64,000 nt of DNA from Agreia sp. Leaf210 (GCF_001421485.1 NZ_LMKK01000001.1:253717-317716), one strand, 5' to 3'. Positions 8,650 to 17,076 are shown, counted from the stretch's first letter. Numbers and translations are program-made. The notes: generated by a model not told the origin, from the sequence alone.

Positions 8650-9000
8650 TTACGCGTCGCGCTTCTCTTTGATCTTGGCCTTCTTGCCGCGAAGGGCACG
8701 CAGGTAGTACAGCTTCGCGCGACGAACGTCACCGCGGGTGACGACCTCGATGTGGTCGATGACCGGCGAGTGCACCGGGAAGGTACGCTCGACGCCGACC
8801 TGGAAGCTGACCTTGCGCACGCAGAACGTCTCGCGGACGCCCTCGCCGGAGCGGCCGATGACGACGCCCTGGAAGACCTGGATACGCGAGCGCGTACCTT
8901 CAACGATGTTGACGTGCACCTTGACGTTGTCGCCGGCACGGAATTCGGGAATGTCGCTACGCAGCGATGCCGCGTCGACGAAATCGAGAATGTGGCTCAT
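8650..9000 (-). CDS. rplS: 50S ribosomal protein L19
   Basis: 116 aa ribosomal protein at the 30S-50S interface. It shows the L19 core [40 protein letters not shown] and [20 protein letters not shown]. The ATG at 9000 follows a GAGAG-type ribosome site. Followed by a strong hairpin. It sits apart from trmD here, although in many bacteria rpsP-rimM-trmD-rplS is one operon. Confidence 0.97.
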   Translation of the reverse strand: MSHILDFVDAASLRSDIPEFRAGDNVKVHVNIVEGTRSRIQVFQGVVIGRSGEGVRETFCVRKVSFQVGVERTFPVHSPVIDHIEVVTRGDVRRAKLYYLRALRGKKAKIKEKRDA

Positions 9001-9152
9001 GATGATGATTCGCTCTCTGCAACCGCCACAGGTCGACTACGGGGTAAAAGAAGTGTGAGTTTCGGTGCCATCGTTTATCGCAGACTCCCCTGTGGCAGAG
9101 TCGGGCCGAGGCACAATCGTTTATTCTGCCACACGCGGCGCCCGCGCCACAA

Positions 9153-9656
9153 TCAATGAGTGTCGCGGCTCGTCTCGATGACGATGTACTCGCCGTCGTT
9201 CCGGATGCCCGCGGGCACCTCATTCGGTCGGAATCCGGCACCGGGGGTGGTCGGCGGCACCTCGAACGACGCGAATGCATCCTGCACGCGCTTGCGCGCC
9301 TCGACGAAGAACTGCCACACGGAGGCCCAGAACCCTCCGATGACCGCCACGATCAGAACAACGGATGCGATCGTCGATGCGGCCGTATTGAGGCCGAGGG
9401 TGATCGCTGCGGCCGAGATCACGGTGAGAACGGCCACGTCGATCCACGAGACGAGTTTGGATGCGCGAACGCCCGGCCGCGCGTAGACGATGCCGGCGAT
9501 GGCGGCGAGCGCTACGAACAGCACGATGCCGGCGAGGAGAACCCCCAGGGTCTCCCAGGCGCCGCCACCGAAGATGGCGCTGCCGACGAGCAGCCACGCG
9601 GGGAGAAGGACCGCTGCAGGGAACAGAACCGAATAGAAAGCCCGACGAATCATCAC
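9153..9656 (-). CDS. Hypothetical four-helix membrane protein
   Basis: 167 aa. Four hydrophobic segments (about residues 9-30, 36-60, 70-90, 96-116) are followed by a soluble tail with EARKRVQDAFASFEVPPTTPGAGF. No family recognised. GTG 9656 is chosen because a TAGCCT hexamer lies 6 nt upstream; the next codon is ATG. Divergent from map. Confidence 0.6.
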   Translation of the reverse strand: MMIRRAFYSVLFPAAVLLPAWLLVGSAIFGGGAWETLGVLLAGIVLFVALAAIAGIVYARPGVRASKLVSWIDVAVLTVISAAAITLGLNTAASTIASVVLIVAVIGGFWASVWQFFVEARKRVQDAFASFEVPPTTPGAGFRPNEVPAGIRNDGEYIVIETSRDTH

Positions 9657-9662
9657 CTCTTC

Positions 9663-9668
9663 AGGCTA
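9663..9668 (-). promoter_or_regulatory. -10 hexamer TAGCCT, leaderless promoter of the membrane-protein gene
   Basis: TAGCCT, six bases, then GTG on the minus strand. The spacing selects the GTG over the following ATG. Confidence 0.5.
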
Positions 9669-9728
9669 GGCGCGGCAGCTCGGGAATTGGCTGGGATGAT
9701 GTGCGCCTCGGGCGAACACGAGAGCGGG

Positions 9729-9734
9729 CAGAAT
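9729..9734 (+). promoter_or_regulatory. -10 hexamer CAGAAT, leaderless promoter of map
   Basis: CAGAAT ends 6 nt before the map ATG; no ribosome-binding site is visible. Confidence 0.45.
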
Positions 9735-9740
9735 AGACAC

Positions 9741-10508
9741 ATGATCGAGTTGCGCACGCCCACAGAAATCGACGAGATGCGGGCGGCGGGGCGCTTCGTC
9801 GCCGACGTGCTCACCGAACTGAAATCGCGTGCCGCCGTCGGCATGAACCTGCTGAAGCTCGATGCGATCGCACATGAGATGATCCGGTCTCGTGGAGCCG
9901 AGTCGTGCTACATCGACTACCACCCGTCGTTCGGCGCCAGCCCCTTCGGCAAGGTGCTGTGCACGTCGGTCAACGACGCCGTGCTGCACGGCCTCCCCCA
10001 CGACTACGTCCTGCGCGATGGCGACCTGCTCAGTCTCGACTTCGCGGCATCGGTCGACGGATGGGTCTCCGACTCAGCGGTGTCGATCGTGGTCGGCACG
10101 CCCCGCGCGGAAGACCTCCGCGTCATCGAGACGACGGAGCGCGCTCTGGAGGCCGGCATCGCGGCGGCTCGTCCGGGAGGACGACTCGGCGACATCTCTG
10201 CGGCGATCGGCCAGGTCGCGGCCGAGGCCGGATACCTCGTGAACACCGACTTCGGCGGACACGGGGTGGGCCGCACCATGCACGGCGACCCCCACGTTCC
10301 GAACAGCGGCCGCCCGAACCGTGGGCTCCCGCTACGCGCGGGCCTCGTCATCGCGATCGAGCCATGGTTCCTCGAGACGACCGACAAGATCGTCACCGAC
10401 AAAGATGGCTGGACCCTGCGCAGCGCCGACGGTTCTCGGGGCGCGCACTCGGAGCACACCGTGGCGATCACCGAGGACGGCCCGCTGATCCTGACCGCGC
10501 GTTCTTAA
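9741..10508 (+). CDS. map: Methionine aminopeptidase, type I
   Basis: 255 aa cytoplasmic dimetal protease that removes initiator Met. Metal ligands appear in order: LSLDFAASVDGWVSDSA (two Asp), GGHGVGRTMHGDPHVPN (His), IAIEPWF (Glu) and SEHTVAIT (Glu). No zinc-finger N-terminal extension, so the short type Ia form. Start ATG 9741 placed by the leaderless -10 and the family N-terminus MIELRTPTEIDEMRAAG; the frame runs upstream without homology. Confidence 0.95.
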   Translation: MIELRTPTEIDEMRAAGRFVADVLTELKSRAAVGMNLLKLDAIAHEMIRSRGAESCYIDYHPSFGASPFGKVLCTSVNDAVLHGLPHDYVLRDGDLLSLDFAASVDGWVSDSAVSIVVGTPRAEDLRVIETTERALEAGIAAARPGGRLGDISAAIGQVAAEAGYLVNTDFGGHGVGRTMHGDPHVPNSGRPNRGLPLRAGLVIAIEPWFLETTDKIVTDKDGWTLRSADGSRGAHSEHTVAITEDGPLILTARS

Positions 10509-10523
10509 CCGGTCGCTCCGCGT

Positions 10524-11261
10524 TCAGTCGACCAGTTCGAACGCGGACAGTCCCCCGGAGTAGGCCTTCGGCAGCGGCCGCGCGAACTCGTCTCGCCTCG
10601 ACGTGGAGTAGCCGAGTGTGACGAGCGACTCCACGAGCTTGGTGGCGACGCTCACCCCGTCGATGACGGGAACGCCGACCTCGCTCGAGATGTAGCTGCA
10701 CAGCTCGGCCATCCCGGCGCATCCGAGCACGATCGAGTCGGCGTCGTCTCGCTCGACCGTCTGCCGGCACCGTTCGATGATCACCTGCGCCGCTTTGGTC
10801 GACGGGTCGTCGAGCGCCAGAACGGGGATGTCGCAGGCGTAGACGCCCACGCATCGATCGGCGAAGCCGTAGTGCCTCACCAGATCCTGTGCGCGCCCCA
10901 CCGTTCGCGAGAGCGAGGTGACCACGCTGAAGCTCCGACCGAGGAGGGTGGCCGCGTGCATCGCCGCCTCGGCGATTCCGACGACCGGGCCGCCCGCGAG
11001 CTCGCGAGCGGCATCCAGCCCCGGGTCGCCGAAGCAGGCGATGACGTACCCGTCAGAGCCCGCCCGCTCGCCCTCCGCGATCTTTTGAAGCAGACCGGGA
11101 ACCGACAGCGTTTCGTCGTAGTGGCTCTCGATCGATGCCGGGCCCATCGAGGGGTTCACGGCGCTGATACGCGTTCCGGGGCCGGCCACCCCCCGGGCGC
11201 ACGATCCGATCATGTCGGTCATGGCCCGGGTGGTGTTCGGGTTGATCACGGTGATGTGCAC
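10524..11261 (-). CDS. Hydantoin/allantoin racemase-like Asp/Glu racemase
   Basis: 245 aa cofactor-independent racemase. INPNTT near the N-terminus is typical of the HyuE/allantoin racemase group; the two catalytic cysteines lie in ACFGDPGLD and LGCAGMAEL. GTG start. It follows an NCS1 permease by 35 nt on the same strand, so the pair probably imports and racemises a 5-substituted hydantoin or allantoin, consistent with the purine-degradation genes later in the window. Substrate not provable from sequence. Confidence 0.8.
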   Translation of the reverse strand: MHITVINPNTTRAMTDMIGSCARGVAGPGTRISAVNPSMGPASIESHYDETLSVPGLLQKIAEGERAGSDGYVIACFGDPGLDAARELAGGPVVGIAEAAMHAATLLGRSFSVVTSLSRTVGRAQDLVRHYGFADRCVGVYACDIPVLALDDPSTKAAQVIIERCRQTVERDDADSIVLGCAGMAELCSYISSEVGVPVIDGVSVATKLVESLVTLGYSTSRRDEFARPLPKAYSGGLSAFELVD

Positions 11262-11296
11262 GAGGGCGTATCCATTCGGTGGTGCGGCGAGTGGGA

Positions 11297-12847
11297 TTAC
11301 TGGATGACCGAGGCGGTCTCGTGCTCCTCGGCCGCCTGCATGCTGCGAGCGGCCTGAGGACTGATCTTCTCCGCCAGCCAGTAGACGACGAGTCCGATTC
11401 CGCAGCCGATGAACCAGGCGTACGACGCCGCGCCCTGAAGAGCGGGAACGAAGACGGTGCTGGCCGCGAGGACCGCTCCGACCGCCGTCGCGATGACCGC
11501 GTTCGGGTTGAAGCCCTTCTTGTACCAGTAGCGCCCCTTCTCGCTCATCGAGTAGAGGTCGTCGACATAGACCGTCTGCTTGCGCACGATGTAGAAGTCG
11601 CAGATCAGCACGCCGAACAGCGGGCCGATGAAGGCGCCCAACGTGTCGAGCGTGTAGTGGATGATCTCCGGGCTCGAGTAGAGGTTCCAGGGCGTGATCA
11701 GAATGCTACCGACCGCGGCGATCATGCCGCCCATGCGCCACGAGATCTTCTGCGGTGCGACGTTCGAGAAGTCGAAGGCCGGCGACACGAAGTTGGCCAC
11801 GATGTTGATTCCCACCGTCGCGATGGCGAAGGTGAGCGCGCCGAGGATGATCGCGTAGACGTTGTCGATGCGGGCGACAGTCTCGATGGGGTCGGTGATG
11901 AGCGTGCCGAAGACGGGCACGGTGGCCGAGGCGCAGATCACGACGAGAAGAGAGAAGACGAGGAAGTTCAGGGGCAGACCGAGGAGGTTTCCACGCTTGA
12001 CGGCCTTGTACGACTTGCCGTAGCGCGAGAAGTCGCCGAAGTTCAGCATCGGGCCCGAGAAGTACGACACGACGAGCGCGATCGCGCCGAGCATGACAGG
12101 CACCGCGTCCCAGCCCTCGAACTGCACCGAACCGAGGTTCAGGTCGATGTTCTCCCAGCCCGCCTGCGACACGAGGTACACGGCGAGGATGATCATCACG
12201 ACGTAGACGGCCGGCCCGCAGAAGTCGATGAACTTGCGGATGGACTCCATACCCCGCCAGAACACGAAGGCCTGCGCGACCCAGAGGATGAGGAAGGCGA
12301 TCCAGCCGAGCAACGACAGTCCTGCGAAACCGACAGTGTCGGCATCCGCGATGCCCGCGAGCTCGGGCCAGAGCTTCAGGGCGACGACGACGAGCGCCGC
12401 CGAGGCCAGATAGGTCTGGATGCCGTACCAGGCCACCGCGATCAGGCCGCGGATGATCGCGGGGATGTTGGCGCCGAGGACGCCGAACACCGTTCGCGAG
12501 ATGACCGGATAGGGAACCCCCGACTGCTGGCTGGGTTTCGCGACGAGGTTGCACAGGAAGTAGACGATCGTGATGCCCACCAGCAGAGAGACGAGCACCT
12601 GCCAACTGGCGAGCCCCAGCGCGAACAGGCTGCCCGCGGTGACGTAGCCGCCGACGCTGTGCACGTCGGACATCCAGAATGCGAAGAAGTTGTAGGCGCT
12701 CCAGGTCTGCTTCTTGAGCGGCGCGAGATCCTCGTTGCTGAGGCGCGGGTCGTGGAACGCTTCGACGACGCCGCTGCCCGTGGGCAGTCCGGCGGCTTCG
12801 AGCACGTCGCCGGGCTTCTGGCCAGGGGGGTTGATGACCTCGGTCAT
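11297..12847 (-). CDS. NCS1 family nucleobase/allantoin/hydantoin permease
   Basis: 516 aa cytoplasmic-membrane cation symporter with about 12 helices. NCS1 hallmarks: WSAYNFFAFWMSDVHSVGGYV at TM1, the QSGVPYPVISRTVFGVLGANIPAIIRG loop, and MLNFGDFSRYGKSY. The C-terminus is cytoplasmic and polar. It forms a unit with the downstream racemase. The divergent XRE regulator 186 nt away is a plausible controller. Candidate substrates are allantoin, hydantoins, uracil or cytosine. Confidence 0.88.
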   Translation of the reverse strand: MTEVINPPGQKPGDVLEAAGLPTGSGVVEAFHDPRLSNEDLAPLKKQTWSAYNFFAFWMSDVHSVGGYVTAGSLFALGLASWQVLVSLLVGITIVYFLCNLVAKPSQQSGVPYPVISRTVFGVLGANIPAIIRGLIAVAWYGIQTYLASAALVVVALKLWPELAGIADADTVGFAGLSLLGWIAFLILWVAQAFVFWRGMESIRKFIDFCGPAVYVVMIILAVYLVSQAGWENIDLNLGSVQFEGWDAVPVMLGAIALVVSYFSGPMLNFGDFSRYGKSYKAVKRGNLLGLPLNFLVFSLLVVICASATVPVFGTLITDPIETVARIDNVYAIILGALTFAIATVGINIVANFVSPAFDFSNVAPQKISWRMGGMIAAVGSILITPWNLYSSPEIIHYTLDTLGAFIGPLFGVLICDFYIVRKQTVYVDDLYSMSEKGRYWYKKGFNPNAVIATAVGAVLAASTVFVPALQGAASYAWFIGCGIGLVVYWLAEKISPQAARSMQAAEEHETASVIQ

Positions 12848-13002
12848 GGATTTCTCCGGTTTCTCATCGGTGGTGCGACAGTGTGGTTGGAGGGTGGTGA
12901 GCGGTGGATGATCCGAGTCGATCCACGTTCCCTAACCGGCAGCTCCCCAGGGCTCCGTCAGTGCTCATAAAGCTATTGCTTAACACGCTCCGCACGATTT
13001 CG

Positions 13003-13017
13003 TGCCTGTTACAGGCA
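13003..13017. promoter_or_regulatory. Palindromic operator in the permease/XRE divergent region
   Basis: Perfect palindrome TGCCTGT-T-ACAGGCA. It ends 3 nt before the GACAAT -10 of the XRE gene, where a bound regulator would block its promoter, and may also control the permease. Confidence 0.6.
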
Positions 13018-13020
13018 TGT

Positions 13021-13026
13021 GACAAT
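13021..13026 (+). promoter_or_regulatory. -10 hexamer GACAAT, leaderless promoter of the XRE regulator
   Basis: GACAAT then six bases then GTG 13033, the same arrangement as at moeA. Confidence 0.45.
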
Positions 13027-13032
13027 TGACGG

Positions 13033-13701
13033 GTGGCGAACGTGCTCGAGTCCGGAGACGAGGCGGCTCAGGGCGCGAACGAGTCCCTCGGTCGAAGACT
13101 TCGCGAACTCCGCACCCAATCCGGCCTCTCGCTTCGAGCGCTCGCTCGGTCGCTCGACATCTCGGCGAGCGCCGTGTCGCAGATCGAGACCGGCGTGATG
13201 GTTCCCTCGGTGAACCGCCTGATCGCCATCGTGACCGCGCTGGGTGTTCCCCTGTCGGCGGCGTTCGAAGCTCCGGGAGCGGAATCGGCGGCAGCATCCA
13301 CCACCGCCGCCACAACGCTCGGCGACCGTCTCGCCGGCATCGCCGATGAGCCGGTCGAGGGCGACGGCTATGTCATCTCACGCGCCGGACGCGTGCCCGA
13401 CATGAAGCTCGAGTCGGGCGTCGTCTATCGCAGGCTCTCCCCCGGTCCAGTGCCCGGCCTCGAGATCTTCGAGTCCACCTACCCAGCAGGGTCGACGGGC
13501 AGTGCCCACGGCGACCTCATCCGGCATGACGGGTTCGAGATCGGCAGCATCACCTCGGGCACCCTCACGATCACGTTCGAGGGCGAAGATGTGACCCTCT
13601 CGGCCGGAGACTCGATCACGTTTCCCGCGACGAGGCCGCATCGCCTCAGCAACCGGTCAGGCGAGCCCTGCGTCGCTGTCTGGCTGATCGTCCACTCGTA
13701 G
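13033..13701 (+). CDS. XRE family regulator with C-terminal cupin domain
   Basis: 222 aa repressor. HTH_3 domain at residues about 20-75 ([32 protein letters not shown]), then a spacer, and a cupin at about 130-220 ([38 protein letters not shown], broken across strands). GTG start from the leaderless -10. Such proteins usually sense small metabolites of the neighbouring catabolic genes, here the NCS1 permease/racemase pair. Its last 15 codons overlap the end of trmD on the other strand. Confidence 0.85.
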   Translation: MANVLESGDEAAQGANESLGRRLRELRTQSGLSLRALARSLDISASAVSQIETGVMVPSVNRLIAIVTALGVPLSAAFEAPGAESAAASTTAATTLGDRLAGIADEPVEGDGYVISRAGRVPDMKLESGVVYRRLSPGPVPGLEIFESTYPAGSTGSAHGDLIRHDGFEIGSITSGTLTITFEGEDVTLSAGDSITFPATRPHRLSNRSGEPCVAVWLIVHS

Positions 13702-14388
13702 AAGATCGGGACGAACCCGCGCGGTGCGTTCGAGCTGCTGCTCGCGACGCCACTCGGCGATCACGCGATGATTGCCGCTGAGCAGCACTGGCGGAACGGC
13801 GCGGCCTCGCCATTCGGCCGGCTTCGTGTAACTCGGGTATTCAAGAAGGCCGTCTTCGTGCGACTCCTCGACCAGACTCTCGGGGTTACCGACGACTCCC
13901 GGAATGAGCCTGCCGATCGCCTCGATCATTGCCATGACGGCGACCTCGCCGCCGTTCAGCACGTAGTCGCCGAGGCTCACCAACCGCACCTCGGCCTTCT
14001 CGGCCGTGTCGTCGAACACGCGCTGATCGATGCCCTCGTACCGCCCGCATCCGAAGACCAGGTGCTCGCGAGTCGACAGCTCGCGCGCCATCTTCTGGGT
14101 GAACACCTCGCCTGCCGGCGAGGGAAAGATGACCAGCGGGGCCGCGGATGCGGTGGGCTCGGCATCGAGGATCGCGTCGAGCGCCTCGCCCCACGGCTCG
14201 GGCTTCATGACCATTCCCGCGCCGCCGCCGAAGGGGGTGTCGTCGACCTTGCGATGCCGGTCGTGAGTGTGGTCGCGCAGATCGTGCACCCCGAGTTCGA
14301 TGAGCCCGGACTGGCGCGCCTTACCGAGCAGAGAGATGTCGAGTGCGTCGAAGAAGCTCGGAAAGATCGAGACGATGTCGATGCGCAT
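13657..14388 (-). CDS. trmD: tRNA (guanine37-N1)-methyltransferase
   Basis: 243 aa SPOUT methyltransferase that makes m1G37 in tRNA with AdoMet. [16 protein letters not shown] opens the protein; the cofactor knot has [14 protein letters not shown], and [13 protein letters not shown] and [11 protein letters not shown] are diagnostic. It has a leaderless -10 of its own (TAGGCT, 6 nt upstream). It is separated from rimM by a hairpin-bracketed nuclease gene. The 3' end overlaps the convergent XRE gene by 45 nt. Confidence 0.96.
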   Translation of the reverse strand: MRIDIVSIFPSFFDALDISLLGKARQSGLIELGVHDLRDHTHDRHRKVDDTPFGGGAGMVMKPEPWGEALDAILDAEPTASAAPLVIFPSPAGEVFTQKMARELSTREHLVFGCGRYEGIDQRVFDDTAEKAEVRLVSLGDYVLNGGEVAVMAMIEAIGRLIPGVVGNPESLVEESHEDGLLEYPSYTKPAEWRGRAVPPVLLSGNHRVIAEWRREQQLERTARVRPDLLRVDDQPDSDAGLA

Positions 14389-14394
14389 CCTGAA

Positions 14395-14400
14395 AGCCTA
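14395..14400 (-). promoter_or_regulatory. -10 hexamer TAGGCT, leaderless promoter of trmD
   Basis: TAGGCT, TTCAGG, ATG on the minus strand. It lets trmD be transcribed without read-through from rimM across the inserted element. Confidence 0.55.
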
Positions 14401-14444
14401 GCTGCGGCCGCCGCCCCGGTCGCGCAGTGCACACTCGATGAAAC

Positions 14445-14501
14445 GGGCGGAGACGAGAGCATCCGAGCCTCTATATGGTTCGGTTGAGCTGTTCTCCGCC
14501 C
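14445..14501. repeat. Hairpin A, 3' end of element copy 1
   Basis: GGGCGGAGA (14445-14453) pairs with TCTCCGCCC (14493-14501); inside, CATCCGA faces TTCGGTTG imperfectly. It contains the stop codon and last codons of the nuclease gene. Degenerate relative of hairpin B with the same 57-nt span. Confidence 0.75.
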
Positions 14502-15421
14502 AGTGCGATGCCGCCGAGTCCGGCACGCCGGTGCCGCCCTGCCCACATGTGCTCGCGTCGTGCGACGAGGGATCGAATGACCTCCTCTATGAGCGCCCAT
14601 TGGTTCATGACCTGCGCGTAGCTCACGCGAACGACGACGAAGCCTTGACGTAGAAGCTCGAGATCACGACGCCTGTCCTCTGCGTAGGCGAGCGGTCCTG
14701 AGTGCCAGGCTTCGCCGTCGACCTCGAGGACCACCCGATCGCCGATAAGGAGATCGACGCGCCCCACGCCCTCCACGAAGACCTGGCTGCGATAGGGGAT
14801 TCCGTGCCGCCTCAAGCCCAGACGCGCCTTTGTCTCCAACCCCGACTGCGCCGCTGAATCAACAAGCGATAGGAACGAACGAAACTTCTCGGGCAGAATC
14901 GAAGCGATCTCTTCGAGTCGTTCGTGGCTCAGAATTCTCTTGTTGAGGATCGAATCGAGACTCACGATCACTTTGTCGCGGGGTTCGCAGTGAAAGAGAT
15001 GGATGACCGCCATCTCTACCGAATCGACGGAGCGGCCCGTTTCGAGTGCCTCAGATCCAGCGACCGTGCGATGTATTTGAACGCCGCGACTTCCAGGCCT
15101 GCCAAGCGGCATGCGGCGGTCGTGCGGGGCGGAGAGATGCGTTGTGTGTTTGCCCACGCGAACATGCAGGAGCCGGTCATCGTCGCACCAAACTCCGAGT
15201 CGCCGCAGTACGGATTGGCAGGTGAGCACGCCGCCGACCCGAACAGCTTGCACGATCTCCGCGTTCGCCGCCGGCGACGCCACCCAGCCTTGTCTGACCC
15301 GCAGAAGTGCACCAGAGCGCAGCTCGCGGTCGACCTCTCGGCGTGGAACGCCGCGGGTCTGCAGATAACTCAGAGATGCGACTCCGCCAGCCGAACCGAG
15401 GATGGTTTCGAGACTCGTCAT
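14471..15421 (-). CDS. AbiEi-like winged-helix protein with DUF559/Vsr-like endonuclease domain
   Basis: 316 aa. N-terminal winged helix (SYLQTRGVPRREVDRELRSG, then LLRVRQGWVA) as in AbiEi antitoxin-type proteins. The C-terminal about 90 residues are DUF559-like: VGRVDLLIGDRVVLEVDGEAWH gives Asp and Glu-x-Asp, and RRDLELLRQGFVVVRVSY follows, a PD-(D/E)XK/Vsr-type layout. No AbiEii-type toxin partner sits beside it. ATG 15421, with a CACGAT hexamer 6 nt upstream. It interrupts the rimM-trmD pair and is bracketed by hairpins. Role unknown: defence, selfish homing-like nuclease or transposition helper are all possible. Confidence 0.8.
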   Translation of the reverse strand: MTSLETILGSAGGVASLSYLQTRGVPRREVDRELRSGALLRVRQGWVASPAANAEIVQAVRVGGVLTCQSVLRRLGVWCDDDRLLHVRVGKHTTHLSAPHDRRMPLGRPGSRGVQIHRTVAGSEALETGRSVDSVEMAVIHLFHCEPRDKVIVSLDSILNKRILSHERLEEIASILPEKFRSFLSLVDSAAQSGLETKARLGLRRHGIPYRSQVFVEGVGRVDLLIGDRVVLEVDGEAWHSGPLAYAEDRRRDLELLRQGFVVVRVSYAQVMNQWALIEEVIRSLVARREHMWAGRHRRAGLGGIALGGEQLNRTI

Positions 15422-15484
15422 ACGACGATCGTGCCCGGCGCGACAAGCTCGCTGGGGAGCGTCGACAGATCTGTGGAAAACAAA

Positions 15485-15549
15485 GAACGGGCGGAGATCA
15501 GTACATCCGACTCGCTATGCGCGTCGGATGACGTAATCTCCGCCCGTTC
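15485..15549. repeat. Hairpin B, 5' end of element copy 1
   Basis: A 14-bp perfect outer stem (GAACGGGCGGAGAT, 15485-15498, with 15536-15549), 5/5 internal loop, 8-bp inner stem (CATCCGAC, 15504-15511, with 15523-15530) and 11-nt loop. It starts 11 nt after the rimM stop, so it may also end rimM transcription. Confidence 0.85.
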
Positions 15550-15560
15550 GGGTGAAGCTG

Positions 15561-16163
15561 CTACTCGGCCGGTGTGTCCTCCGGCGACGTCTCCTCGGTG
15601 GGAGTCTCGTCGTCCTCGGACTCCGGGAGCTCTTCGAGGAGGCCCGGAGGCGGCGTGATGGTCATCGTTCCGGCCACGATGTCGACGGCTGGCACGATTG
15701 CCTTGACGAACGGAACCAGCACCTCGCCGGATGCCTGCTCGATGACCAGGAGGTCTTGAGCTGGCATGTGATTGACCTGGCGCACGACGCCGATCTTCTC
15801 GCCGTCGCGGATCACGTCGAGTCCGACGAGCTGGTGGTCGAACCAGGCGTCTTCTTCGGCTGACTGCTCATCCGAGTCCTGATCGATCCAGAGGATCGCC
15901 TTGACCAGGCCTTCGGCGGCTGTTCGGTCGGGCACGCCCTTGAAGAATCCGACGGCATGGCTGTTGAACCACTTGAGCTCGATGAGTTCGAGGGTCTTGC
16001 CGTGCCACGGAGACGATGTAGGAACCTGGAGGGTGAACACCGCGCCCGGCACGAAGCGTCGTGCGGGGTCGTCGGTGAAGAGTTCCAGCTTGATCGCCCC
16101 CTTGAGCCCGTGGGCTTTCAGGAGGCGACCAACCCGGAGTTGCTGCGTCTCGTTCTTAGAAAT
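15561..16163 (-). CDS. rimM: Ribosome maturation factor RimM, apparent ATT start
   Basis: 200 aa 16S rRNA processing factor for the 30S head. The family N-terminus LRVGRLLKAHGLKGAIKLELF is present, followed by the PRC-barrel part (DHQLVGLDVIRDGEKIGVV, LVPFVKAIVPAVD) and an acidic tail. The frame is closed by TAG just upstream, and between that stop and LRVGR there is no ATG, GTG or TTG. The only AT-type codons are ATA and ATT, and ATT 16163 (ISKNETQQLRVGR) is the best candidate. The first canonical start, GTG 16052, would delete the conserved N-terminus. It overlaps khpA by 8 nt. Confidence 0.9.
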   Translation of the reverse strand: MSKNETQQLRVGRLLKAHGLKGAIKLELFTDDPARRFVPGAVFTLQVPTSSPWHGKTLELIELKWFNSHAVGFFKGVPDRTAAEGLVKAILWIDQDSDEQSAEEDAWFDHQLVGLDVIRDGEKIGVVRQVNHMPAQDLLVIEQASGEVLVPFVKAIVPAVDIVAGTMTITPPPGLLEELPESEDDETPTEETSPEDTPAE

Positions 16164-16392
16164 CGGTATCCACCACGTCTACACGAACGCGCTTGCCATC
16201 AGCGAGCGCGGCGACGAGTGTGCGGAGAGCCTTGGCCGTGCGACCCGCACGACCGATCACGCGTCCGAGGTCGTCGGGATGCACGCGCACCTCGAGAACC
16301 TCTCCGCGCGGTGAGCTCTTCGCAACGACATGCACGTCGGCAGGTTTGTCGACGATGCCCTTGACCAGGTGCTCGAGAGCAGGAGCGAGCAA
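16156..16392 (-). CDS. khpA: KH domain RNA-binding protein KhpA
   Basis: 78 aa single KH domain with the GxxG loop in LGRVIGRAGRTAKALRTLV. It binds RNA, probably as a partner of a KhpB/Jag protein. It sits 2 nt after rpsP and overlaps the start of rimM, a standard operon position in Gram-positives. Confidence 0.95.
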   Translation of the reverse strand: MLAPALEHLVKGIVDKPADVHVVAKSSPRGEVLEVRVHPDDLGRVIGRAGRTAKALRTLVAALADGKRVRVDVVDTDF

Positions 16393-16394
16393 GG

Positions 16395-16829
16395 CTAGGC
16401 CTTCTCTGCTTCAGCCTCGGGAGCCTCGTCGGCAGCCGGTGCCTCTTCGGCGGGAGCGGCAGGAGCCTCGACCTTGACCTCGGCCTTGGGCTTCAAAACC
16501 GGCTTCTTCTTCTCGTCTGCGACGAACGGCTCCTTGGGCTCCTTGACGCGCACGGTCGAGACCGCGTCCTTGTCGCCCTTGAACTTGCCCCAGTCGCCCG
16601 TGAGCTTGAGGAGAGCGGCGACCTGCTCGGTCGGCTGAGCGCCGACGCCGAGCCAGTAGAGCGCACGCTCGGACTCGATCTTGATGACCGAGGGCTCTTC
16701 GGTGGGGTGGTACTGGCCGATCTCCTCGATGACACGACCGTCGCGCTTGGTGCGCGAGTCGGCAACGACGATGCGGTAGTACGGTGCACGGATCTTGCCC
16801 ATGCGCTTCAAACGGATCTTTACAGCCAC
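16395..16829 (-). CDS. rpsP: 30S ribosomal protein S16 with long acidic tail
   Basis: 144 aa. The core [33 protein letters not shown] and [12 protein letters not shown] is typical S16 of about 80-90 residues. From about residue 105 an Ala/Glu/Lys/Pro-rich extension follows, common in actinobacterial S16. GTG start with AGGAAG upstream. First gene of rpsP-khpA-rimM. Confidence 0.96.
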   Translation of the reverse strand: MAVKIRLKRMGKIRAPYYRIVVADSRTKRDGRVIEEIGQYHPTEEPSVIKIESERALYWLGVGAQPTEQVAALLKLTGDWGKFKGDKDAVSTVRVKEPKEPFVADEKKKPVLKPKAEVKVEAPAAPAEEAPAADEAPEAEAEKA

Positions 16830-17076
16830 AATTCTTCCTAGGTTTTTCTCTCGGCCCTGGTGGGCCTAAATGTGGGTGAACTGGCAGCCGTGAGCGTGGG
16901 GTGCACACTCGGCGTAAAAAGTTCTCGAGGGTTCTGCCGCAACCTGATTAGAGGGTCGGGCGGGCAGACTCGACAGATCATTCTGTCAGATATTCGACCG
17001 GCGCGCGTAATTCAGAAGCACGTTCCATCGAGTCTGTCAGGATGAGGCGATTCGCTGCTATCGATCGGAGCCGCTC

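Larger units (their letters stand above)
14444..15549 (-). mobile_element. Candidate hairpin-bounded nuclease element, copy 1
   Basis: A 1106-bp unit lying between rimM and trmD, genes that are normally adjacent. It holds one gene, for an AbiEi-like/PD-(D/E)XK protein, with a hairpin at each end. Measured from GGGCGG to CCGCCC both hairpins are 57 nt, and all four arms share GGGCGGAGA-N6-CA(T/A)CCGA. No target duplication is visible. The mobile nature is an inference from this layout and from the matching unit at 56424-57598. Confidence 0.5.

Noticed and set aside
11279-12970. 563-codon open frame opposite the NCS1 permease
   Set aside because: Arg/Asp/Glu/His-rich shadow of a strongly supported membrane protein; no motif and no ribosome site.
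14471-15421. Type IV toxin-antitoxin pair AbiEi/AbiEii
   Set aside because: Only the winged-helix part resembles AbiEi; there is no nucleotidyltransferase toxin next to it, and a nuclease domain is fused instead. The same holds at 56485-57432.
16052-16163. rimM starting at GTG 16052
   Set aside because: It would remove LRVGRLLKAHGLKGAIKLEL, the conserved N-terminal motif of the family, although that is still encoded in frame.
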